This document shows, piece after piece, positions 1 to 5,328 of a stretch of 11,622 nt of DNA. Below the pieces are notes generated by a model. It did not search any database. It saw only the letters and a list, made by a program, of their open reading frames with translations, and had not been told where the DNA came from. The position numbers and the translations under genes were made by a program. The stretch lies in contig JAIDPG010000087.1 of NCBI GenBank assembly GCA_029062865.1, positions 1 through 11,622 of the forward strand. The letters are read 5' to 3'. The stretch comes from Oscillospiraceae bacterium. GTDB taxonomy: Bacteria; Bacillota; Clostridia; Oscillospirales; Ruminococcaceae. Position 1 is the first letter of the stretch. Every line of letters starts with the position of its first letter.

Positions 1-265
1 GATACAGCGCGTAGCTCTGGAAAACCATCGCCACGCCGCGCTCGCGCGGACCCAGCTCGTTAGCTCTCTTGCCGTCAATGAGGAATTCGCCCTTGCTGAT
101 ATTCTCCAGTCCGGCTATCATTCGGAGCGTCGTTGACTTTCCGCAGCCCGAAGAGCCGACAAATACAATGAATTCCCCTTTCTCGATTGCAAGATTGAAG
201 TCGTGAACGGCGTGGAAACCGTTGGGGTAAATCTTGTTGATTCCTTTTAAAGTTAAATATGACAT
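1..265 (-). CDS. ABC sugar-import ATPase, UgpC/MsmX/MalK type (5' part only)
   Basis: Only the first 88 codons are in the window; the reading frame runs off the left edge. The ATG at 263-265 has a clear AGGAG seven bases upstream. Residues 37-45 are a Walker A motif (GSSGCGKST) and VFQSYALY near residues 81-88 is the Q-loop (Q83) as it appears in the carbohydrate-importer ATPases UgpC, MsmX and MalK. These proteins bind ATP at the cytoplasmic face and power binding-protein-dependent sugar uptake. In Gram-positive bacteria one such ATPase commonly serves several importers, including oligogalacturonide importers (known for MsmX in Bacillus). It starts 50 bp after the kduI stop, so it is probably the downstream end of the same run and may energise uptake of pectin oligosaccharides. 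No permease or binding protein is visible here. The C-terminal half with Walker B and the TOBE-like domain is outside the window, so the subfamily is inferred from the N-terminus alone. Confidence 0.9.
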   Translation of the reverse strand, partial: MSYLTLKGINKIYPNGFHAVHDFNLAIEKGEFIVFVGSSGCGKSTTLRMIAGLENISKGEFLIDGKRANELGPRERGVAMVFQSYALY

Positions 266-315
266 AACGACACTCCTGTTTTCTGTAATTTTATTTTTTG
301 GCGTTTACGCCTTGA

Positions 316-1152
316 TTATCTGAGATCAAGATTTCCGATATTGTCCATATCGTCGTAGGTCTGGTTTTCGCCGCACATTCCCCAGATGAACGTGTAGTTG
401 CTGGTTGCCGTGCCGCTGTGGATAGACCAGCTCGGGGAAATAACTGCCTGCTCGTTATGCAGGATAATGTGGCGCGTCTCTTTCGGCTGACCCATCATAT
501 GGAACACCACGTTGTCCTCGGGGACCTCGAAGTAGAAGTAAACCTCCATGCGTCTCTCGTGAGTGTGAGAGGGCATTGTGTTCCAGCTGCTTCCTACCGC
601 GAGCTCCGTCATGCCCATCGCGAGCTGACAGCTTTCGCAGACCGCGGGGTTTACGTACTGATTAACAACGCGCTTGTTCATATTCTCCGCCGTGCCGAGC
701 GGTCTGTGAACCGCCATATCCTTTGTGATATAAACCGTCGGATAGGTCTTGTGCGCGGGGCAGGAATTGATGTAGAACTTCGCGGGGTTCTTCGCGTCAT
801 CGGACTTGAACTTGATCTCCTTTGTTCCCATGCCGATGTAGATGCCGTCCTTGAAATCCAGCGCGTATTCCTTGCCGTCGAGCGTTAAGGTTCCCTTTCC
901 GCCGACGTTTATAATGCCCATTTCGCGTCTTTCGAGGAAGTAATCCGTGCCGAGCTCTTTTGTGGAGCCAAGCTCGAGCTCCTTGCCGACGGGCATTGCG
1001 CCACCCGCGATCATTCTGTCCTGATGAGAATAGGTGAGAGCGATCTCGTTCTCAACAAACACCTTGTCGATAAGGTAATGATTCCTCAGCGTTTCGGTGT
1101 CGTAGTGTTTTGAATCATCGGGGTGATTTGCGTATCTGATGTCTAAAGTCAT
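316..1152 (-). CDS. kduI: 5-dehydro-4-deoxy-D-glucuronate isomerase (KduI)
   Basis: Cytoplasmic cupin-fold zinc enzyme that converts 5-keto-4-deoxyuronate, made from unsaturated galacturonate, to 2,5-diketo-3-deoxygluconate (EC 5.3.1.17). The 278-residue length equals that of E. coli KduI, and the zinc ligands fall at the same numbers: H196 and H198 in SHTHERRMEVYFYF, E203, and H245 in SIHSG. This agreement fixes the start at 1152. The start has AAAGGA ten bases upstream, with a second purine run nearer the ATG. It lies 71 bp after the TIM-barrel gene; that gap holds a strong hairpin but no U-tract, so co-transcription is still likely. Its product is the substrate of KduD, encoded upstream in the same run. 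I see no truncation or missing residue. The long plus-strand frame opposite it is a shadow. The family call is close to certain. Confidence 0.97.
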   Translation of the reverse strand: MTLDIRYANHPDDSKHYDTETLRNHYLIDKVFVENEIALTYSHQDRMIAGGAMPVGKELELGSTKELGTDYFLERREMGIINVGGKGTLTLDGKEYALDFKDGIYIGMGTKEIKFKSDDAKNPAKFYINSCPAHKTYPTVYITKDMAVHRPLGTAENMNKRVVNQYVNPAVCESCQLAMGMTELAVGSSWNTMPSHTHERRMEVYFYFEVPEDNVVFHMMGQPKETRHIILHNEQAVISPSWSIHSGTATSNYTFIWGMCGENQTYDDMDNIGNLDLR

Positions 1153-1186
1153 CTTTCCGGTTTCCTTTCCAAAATGTTTGGATTAA

Positions 1187-1220
1187 GCGGGTTTTCCCCG
1201 CCTCCGGCGGGAAAACCCGC
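1187..1220 (-). repeat. Long intergenic hairpin with GTTTTCCC/GGGAAAAC arms
   Basis: The left arm (1187-1202) and right arm (1206-1220) pair over 15 bases, with a single bulged C and a 3-base loop. On the minus strand the hairpin begins three bases after the TAA stop of the TIM-barrel gene and ends before the kduI ribosome binding site. The following bases (CTTAATCC) contain no T-run, so a Rho-independent terminator is unlikely in this direction. The core arms match those of the hairpins at 5172-5198 and 5257-5283, which suggests one repeat family. A role in mRNA 3'-end protection or differential expression is possible but not shown. Confidence 0.75.
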
Positions 1221-1223
1221 AGG

Positions 1224-2063
1224 TTAGCTAATTATACCTTTGAGGTGATCTACCGCGAACGGAATATCCTCGCCGGTTGTTCCCTCAAAAACAAGATTTG
1301 CGTCGGGGCAGACTTTTTTGATCTCGCCCAGAATCCGCTCATAATCGAAAATGCCTTTTCCCACGCCGCACTGCTTTAAAGCGCCGTCCTCGGCGATAAC
1401 GCAGTCCTTGATGTGGAAAACGCATATTCTGTCGCCGAAGGTCTGAAGCCCCTCGGAGAGGATATCGTACATTTTGTCGACGTTCGATTTGTCGAGGTAA
1501 TTGTACAGATCGAAGATTATGCGGATATTGTCCGCGCCGATTGCTTTCACGGCTTTGTTGAGCGTTTTCACGTCGTAACAGACGTGCCCGAACGCGCCCT
1601 CCATACCGACGTTCATTCCCTGCTCCCCGGCGAATTCGCACAAGTCGGAGAACGTGGCAATGACGCGGTTCAGCGCCTCGTCGGTGCGGTTTTGCGGATG
1701 ATACGTCCACTTGTCGCCGTTGAACGAGCCCGTTTCCGAGCCAACGATGTTACAGCCGAACGCCTTTCCCACCTTCAGGTAATCCTTGAAAACCGCCACG
1801 CCGTTCGTTATCTTCTCCTCGTTCGGATGAACGGGATTGAAGTACGCGCCGATAAGCGGGATCGTTTTGTCGTGCGCCTTGAAAACCTCCGCGAGCTTTT
1901 CCGCGCGGTCTTTCGTTATTGAGCCCGTGGTGTAGCTCACATCGTCCAGCACCTTATAGGCTACAAGCTGAACGCCCGCGAGCCCGAGCTCGTCAAGCCG
2001 CGCCGCGACGTTTTCCTCGCCCTTAACGCCAAGGTCGTGCGCGCGGATAAACAGCTTCATCAT
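1224..2063 (-). CDS. Xylose-isomerase-like TIM-barrel protein (sugar isomerase/epimerase), substrate unknown
   Basis: A 279-residue cytoplasmic protein of the xylose isomerase-like TIM-barrel / AP-endonuclease 2 superfamily. The usual four metal ligands can be placed in order: E155 (VGMEG), D185 (IIFDLYN), H217 (VFHIKD) and E260 (LVFEG). The HxKD motif and the GVGKGIFDYERIL segment (residues 233-245) are typical of the sugar epimerase/isomerase branch. The predicted metal site is therefore intact. The ATG overlaps the kdgK TGA as ATGA, so the two are translationally coupled; a second ATG follows directly. Its place between kdgK and kduI argues for a step on a uronate or keto-deoxy sugar acid, for instance ring-opening/tautomerisation or epimerisation. 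The family alone cannot name the substrate. No signal peptide or membrane segment is seen. The family is secure and the reaction is unknown. Confidence 0.85.
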   Translation of the reverse strand: MMKLFIRAHDLGVKGEENVAARLDELGLAGVQLVAYKVLDDVSYTTGSITKDRAEKLAEVFKAHDKTIPLIGAYFNPVHPNEEKITNGVAVFKDYLKVGKAFGCNIVGSETGSFNGDKWTYHPQNRTDEALNRVIATFSDLCEFAGEQGMNVGMEGAFGHVCYDVKTLNKAVKAIGADNIRIIFDLYNYLDKSNVDKMYDILSEGLQTFGDRICVFHIKDCVIAEDGALKQCGVGKGIFDYERILGEIKKVCPDANLVFEGTTGEDIPFAVDHLKGIIS

Positions 2064-3091
2064 CTCTGAACTCTGCCGGAAGCGTCGCCGCCCGCGAGAG
2101 CCTCTACGTCCGCGCGGGTTACGAGGTTGAAGTCGCCGGGGATAGTGTGCTTCAGTGCCGAAGCCGCAACTGCGAACTCAAGCGCAGCCTTCATATCCTT
2201 GCCGTCAACCAGCCCGCAGATAAGACCGCCCGCAAAGCTGTCGCCGCCGCCTACGCGGTCAACGATCGGGTTAATGTTGTATTTTCTCGAATGATAGAAC
2301 TCTCTCGTCTTGCCGTCCATAATGCACGCGCTCCAGTCGTTGTTGGAGGCGGAGTGGCTTTCTCTCAACGAGGAAATAATGTACTTAAAGCCGAACTTAT
2401 CAGCCATCTGGTTGAAGATATCAACATAGCCCGAAAGCTCCAACTCGCCCTTTGTAACGTCCGTCGCGCCGGGCTTGAAGCCGAGAACCTTCTCAGCGTC
2501 CTCCTCGTTGCCGATGCAGACGTCAACGTACTGCATAAGGTTCGTCATAACCTTCTGCGCCTTTTCGCTGCTCCAGAGCTTCTTGCGGAAGTTGAGGTCA
2601 ACGGAAACGGTCACGCCGTGCTTCTTTGCCGCCTTAAGAGCCGTTTCGGTTACTTCCGCCGCGAGGTCGGAAACCGCGGGGGTAATTCCCGTGAAGTGGA
2701 ACCAATCCGCGTCCTTGAAAATGTCGTCGAAATCAAAGTTAGAAGCGTCCGCGGTCGCGATAGAGGAGTGCGCACGGTCGTAAACGACGTTGGAAGCTCT
2801 CATGGAAGCGCCCGTCTCGAGGAAGTAAATGCCGAGTCTCTCGCCGCATTTCGCGATGTGCTTTGTCTCAACGCCGTACTTGCGAAGAGCCGCAACAGCG
2901 CACGCGCCGATGGGGTTATCGGGAACAGCCGTCACGAACTCCGCGTTGTGACCGTAATTCGCGAGGGAAACCGCAACGTTCGCCTCGCCGCCGCCGTAGT
3001 TGATGTCGAATTCGTCCGCCTGAATGAACTTCTCGTTATTCGGGGTGGAAAGGCGAAGCATAATTTCGCCCATTGTTACTATCTTAGCCAT
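2060..3091 (-). CDS. kdgK: 2-keto-3-deoxygluconate kinase (KdgK), PfkB family
   Basis: Cytoplasmic ribokinase-fold enzyme that phosphorylates 2-keto-3-deoxygluconate with ATP to give KDPG (EC 2.7.1.45). The N-terminal sugar-binding loop GGGEANVAVSLANYG is at residues 33-47. The second PfkB signature DRVGGGDSFAGG is at 278-289, with the catalytic base at D284. The length of 343 is a little above typical bacterial KDG kinases (about 310-340), owing to a short Gly/Arg-rich C-terminal tail. The ATG is preceded by AAAGGAG at about nine bases. The gene starts 41 bp after the aldolase stop and ends with ATGA overlap onto the TIM-barrel gene. KduD makes its substrate, and the adjacent aldolase consumes its product. 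5-Keto-gluconate or fructose kinases share the fold, but the context makes KDG by far the best call. Confidence 0.95.
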   Translation of the reverse strand: MAKIVTMGEIMLRLSTPNNEKFIQADEFDINYGGGEANVAVSLANYGHNAEFVTAVPDNPIGACAVAALRKYGVETKHIAKCGERLGIYFLETGASMRASNVVYDRAHSSIATADASNFDFDDIFKDADWFHFTGITPAVSDLAAEVTETALKAAKKHGVTVSVDLNFRKKLWSSEKAQKVMTNLMQYVDVCIGNEEDAEKVLGFKPGATDVTKGELELSGYVDIFNQMADKFGFKYIISSLRESHSASNNDWSACIMDGKTREFYHSRKYNINPIVDRVGGGDSFAGGLICGLVDGKDMKAALEFAVAASALKHTIPGDFNLVTRADVEALAGGDASGRVQR

Positions 3092-3132
3092 GGGAATGAT
3101 CTCCTTTATTGTTAAATTAAAACGAATGGTTT

Positions 3133-4104
3133 TTATTTTCTCTCAACGAGATGCACCGCAAACCCGCTGAACTCGTCCTTGAGGTAAACCGCCTTGGTGT
3201 CCGCGTCGATCTCGCTTGCTGTTTTCTCAGTAGCAACGCCCATTGCGTTCAGCTGATAAACCGCTCTTTTCAGGCTGTTTGTCGCAACGGCGATGTGACC
3301 GTTCGCGCCCTTGAACGGGCTCTTCATGCACTCGATTGCCGTGCCCGCGAATACGCTGCTGTTGCCGACCTTCTGCTCCCAGCCGAACATCGAAGCGAAC
3401 TTCGCGGTCGTGTTCTTCGCCTCGTCCTCGTTTGCGCAGTTGATGCCAACGTGAACGATCTGGAAGTCGAGCATTTTGTTTACCGCCGTGCGGCAAAGCG
3501 CGGTTATTCCCGCCCAGTCGCCGTTCTTGATCAAATCGCCGGGGACTATCCAGCTGCCGCCGCAGCAAATGATCTTCTTAAAGCCGAGATAAGTATTGAG
3601 GTTCTTCTCGTTTACCCCGCCCGTCGGCATAAATTTCATATTGGAATACGGCGCGGAGACCGACTTGATGTAGGAAAGCCCGCCCGCCTGCTCCGCAGGG
3701 AAGAACTTAACGAAATCGAGCCCGAGCTCCATAGCCTCCTCGATCTGCGAGCTGTTTGCAACACCCGGAGCAAACGGAACGCCCTTGTCGAGACAGTGCT
3801 TAACTACCTTCGCGTTAAGTCCCGGCGCTACGCAAAACTTCGCGCCCGCCGCGATCGCTGCGTCGCACTGCTCGATAGTCGTGACCGTGCCCGCGCCTAC
3901 AAGCATATCCGGGAACGCCTTTGTCATATCGGAAATAACCTTGTCTGCGCCCTCCGCGCGGAATGTTACCTCCGCAGCGTTGATGCCGCCCGCGCGAAGC
4001 GCCTTCGCGAGGTCGACTGCCTTTGATGTATCGTCCAGCTTGATTACAGGGATAATGCCCGTGCACTCAAGCTGATCCTGAAATGCCTTCATATCAATAG
4101 CCAT
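3133..4104 (-). CDS. eda: KDPG/KHG aldolase fused to a C-terminal VOC (glyoxalase-like) domain
   Basis: Residues 1 to about 210 are a class I KDPG/KHG aldolase, which splits KDPG into pyruvate and glyceraldehyde-3-phosphate. The Schiff-base lysine is K133 (FVKFFPAE), the catalytic glutamate is E45 (AEVTFR), and T73 (GAGTV) and PTGGV (160-164) bind substrate. K133, E45 and T73 carry the same numbers as in E. coli Eda, which supports this start; AAGGAG lies about ten bases upstream. Eda proteins are usually about 210 residues. Here about 113 more follow without a break and have a VOC-fold pattern, with H218 (VHVGIN), E258 (TAIEC), H270 (GHIAV) and H318 (FAVHLVE) at the places where the family binds metal. 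The last is normally Glu. The extra domain has no assigned function; it could bind a sugar acid, act as an isomerase/lactonase-like partner, or be structural. The aldolase call is firm; the VOC call is moderately firm. Confidence 0.95.
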   Translation of the reverse strand: MAIDMKAFQDQLECTGIIPVIKLDDTSKAVDLAKALRAGGINAAEVTFRAEGADKVISDMTKAFPDMLVGAGTVTTIEQCDAAIAAGAKFCVAPGLNAKVVKHCLDKGVPFAPGVANSSQIEEAMELGLDFVKFFPAEQAGGLSYIKSVSAPYSNMKFMPTGGVNEKNLNTYLGFKKIICCGGSWIVPGDLIKNGDWAGITALCRTAVNKMLDFQIVHVGINCANEDEAKNTTAKFASMFGWEQKVGNSSVFAGTAIECMKSPFKGANGHIAVATNSLKRAVYQLNAMGVATEKTASEIDADTKAVYLKDEFSGFAVHLVERK

Positions 4105-4131
4105 TGTATTATATCTCCTTATTTTGATTTT

Positions 4132-4225
4132 GCAGCTTCCGCACCGTGAAAACGCTTCGCGTTTTCACTATCTACGCGGGCACTGCTTCGCTTCGCTGCG
4201 CAGCGCCCGCTATTGTGGAAGCTGC
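4132..4225 (-). repeat. Intergenic three-way-junction element, copy nearer the aldolase gene
   Basis: This 94-bp unit has outer arms at 4132-4143 and 4214-4225 that pair with one G-T wobble. Between them are two internal hairpins: GTGAAAACGC/GCGTTTTCAC with a 3-base loop (4146-4168), and GCGGGC-CTGC arms around a GC-rich loop (4176-4210). It is about 96% identical to the unit at 4237-4330, with a period of 105 bp, and each copy is preceded on the plus strand by TTTTnATTTT. It ends just before the aldolase ribosome binding site. No ORF of credible content lies in it. Possible identities are a MITE-like or REP-like repeat, or a structured mRNA element. Confidence 0.85.
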
Positions 4226-4236
4226 ATTTTAATTTT

Positions 4237-4330
4237 GCATCTTCCGCACCGTGAAAACGCTTCGCGTTTTCACTATCTACGCGGGCACTGCTCCGCTTCG
4301 CTGCGCAGCGCCCGCTATTGCGGAAGCTGC
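4237..4330 (-). repeat. Intergenic three-way-junction element, copy nearer kduD
   Basis: Second copy of the 94-bp unit. Outer arms are at 4237-4248 and 4319-4330 (11 of 12 paired). The perfect 10-bp hairpin is at 4251-4273 and the GCGGGC-CTGC hairpin at 4281-4315. On the minus strand it starts two bases after the kduD TAA. The right arm of this copy pairs perfectly over 12 bases with the far left arm of the other copy (4132-4143), so the pair could also fold as one large structure. No U-tract follows, so it is not a classical terminator. Confidence 0.85.
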
Positions 4331-4332
4331 AA

Positions 4333-5103
4333 TTATCTGCCGAGCCAGCCGCCGTCAACAGCGATCGTGAAGCCGTTTACGTAGTTGGAAGCCTCGGACG
4401 CGAGGAATACCGCCGCGCCCATAATGTCATCGGGCGTGCCCCAACGACCTGCGGGAATTCTGTCGAGAATCGCCTCGCTTCTGTCAGCGTCTGCGCGGAG
4501 CGCCTTGGTGTTGTTTGTCGCCATATAGCCGGGCGCGATGCAGTTGATGTTGATGCCGTCCTTTGCCCACTCGTTGCACATCGTCATTGTAATGCCCTTA
4601 ACGCCGGACTTCGACGCGGTGTAGCTCGGCACTCTGATGCCGCCCTGATACGAAAGCATGGAGGCAACGGAGATGATCTTTCCGCGAGACTTGCCCTCAA
4701 CCGCGGGCTGCTTCATAAACTGCTTTGCAACCGCCTGCGACAGGAAGAACAGTGTGCGGAGATTTACGTTCATAACGAGATCCCAGCTCGCAACGCTGAA
4801 ATCTATAGTGTCCTCGCGTTTGATAACGCCCGCGTTGTTTACGAGTATATCAATGCGTCCGAACTTTTCTACACAAGTGTTGATAATATTTTCAATCGGA
4901 TCAAGCGTGGAAAGATCCGCTTGGATAAACTGGAAATTATCCGCGCCGAGCATTTCCTGCGTTGCCGTGCTCGGCATATTGGAAACGCCGAGAACCTTTG
5001 CGCCCGCTTCCACAAATGCCTTCGAGAAGCCCTGACCCAAGCCGGTGTCGCTTCCCGTAACAATAGCTACCTTGCCCTTAAGACTGAAGTTGTCCAAAAT
5101 CAT
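4333..5103 (-). CDS. kduD: 2-dehydro-3-deoxy-D-gluconate 5-dehydrogenase (KduD), SDR family
   Basis: Cytoplasmic short-chain dehydrogenase that reduces 2,5-diketo-3-deoxygluconate, the KduI product, to 2-keto-3-deoxygluconate using NAD(P)H (EC 1.1.1.127 activity, read in the catabolic direction). The nucleotide-binding TGSDTGLGQG is at residues 16-25 and NNAG at 89-92. The catalytic triad is S148, Y161 and K165 (YTASK). The N-terminal MILDNFSLKGKVAIVTG and the C-terminal VDGGWLGR ending are those of KduD and set it apart from generic SDRs. The 256-residue length is normal. The start has GGAGG nine bases upstream. It is separated from the AEC gene by a 225-bp repeat-filled gap and from the aldolase by a 228-bp gap holding the paired structured elements, so separate expression control at both ends is possible. 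Confidence 0.95.
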   Translation of the reverse strand: MILDNFSLKGKVAIVTGSDTGLGQGFSKAFVEAGAKVLGVSNMPSTATQEMLGADNFQFIQADLSTLDPIENIINTCVEKFGRIDILVNNAGVIKREDTIDFSVASWDLVMNVNLRTLFFLSQAVAKQFMKQPAVEGKSRGKIISVASMLSYQGGIRVPSYTASKSGVKGITMTMCNEWAKDGININCIAPGYMATNNTKALRADADRSEAILDRIPAGRWGTPDDIMGAAVFLASEASNYVNGFTIAVDGGWLGR

Positions 5104-5131
5104 AACCTTTTACCTCCGAAAGTCTATTTTT

Positions 5132-5315
5132 ACCGCGGCTTGCGGTTATTTAACGTAGTGTTTTTTGTTGTGTTTTCCCCACCTTCGGCGGTGAAAACGC
5201 CGTAAAAGCTTTTTTATTACCACACCCTGCGGTTATTACCGTTGTTTATGTCTTGCGTTTACCCTGCCTTCGGCAGGGAAAACGGCGGAAATCGCTTATT
5301 ACCGCGGCTTGCGGT
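5132..5315 (-). repeat. Alternating palindromes, about 85-bp tandem period, 2.2 units
   Basis: Two palindrome types alternate. Type A (ACCGC, 5-base loop, GCGGT) is at 5132-5146, 5219-5233 (degenerate, one wobble pair) and 5301-5315. Type B (12-base arms starting GTTT and ending AAAC, 3-base loop) is at 5172-5198 (one mismatch and one wobble) and 5257-5283 (one mismatch). The type B hairpins start exactly 85 bp apart. The sequence between them is also similar: TTATT follows A palindromes and GCCG/GGCGG follows B palindromes on the plus strand. The block fills the gap between the AEC stop and the kduD ribosome binding site. No T-run follows any hairpin on the transcribed strand, no convincing promoter is seen, and there is no ORF of credible content. 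Confidence 0.75.
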
Positions 5316-5328
5316 CATTTTACTTGTT

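Noticed and set aside
300..311. GGCG-TTTA-CGCC hairpin between kduI and the ABC ATPase gene as a terminator
   Set aside because: The stem is only 4 bp and the following minus-strand bases are A-rich, not T-rich. It is too weak to call.
1187..1220. Rho-independent terminator after the TIM-barrel gene
   Set aside because: The stem is strong, but the bases after it on the transcribed strand are CTTAATCC, with no T-run. kduI follows with its own ribosome binding site in the same pathway.
2147..3115. Long plus-strand open frame (322 codons) opposite kdgK, and similar ones opposite kduI, the TIM-barrel gene, aldolase, kduD, AEC, GH4 and GH28
   Set aside because: Their translations are rich in Arg, Val, Leu and His with no recognisable motif, and each lies antisense to a gene with complete catalytic signatures. 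They follow from the codon bias of the true strand.
4146..4168. CcpA catabolite-response (cre) site in the TGAAAACGC...GCGTTTTCA palindrome
   Set aside because: The centre and spacing do not fit the cre consensus: the required C on the far side is displaced. The palindrome is explained by the repeated hairpin, which occurs in both copies away from any promoter.
4119..4358. 79-codon minus-strand frame with an internal amino-acid repeat
   Set aside because: It is the translation of the two structured DNA repeats plus the end of kduD in another frame, and has no ribosome binding site of its own. The repeat is explained by the DNA element.
4122..5318. CRISPR array
   Set aside because: Repeats are self-complementary over most of their length, only two or three copies exist, the sequences between them are also repeated, and no cas gene is near.
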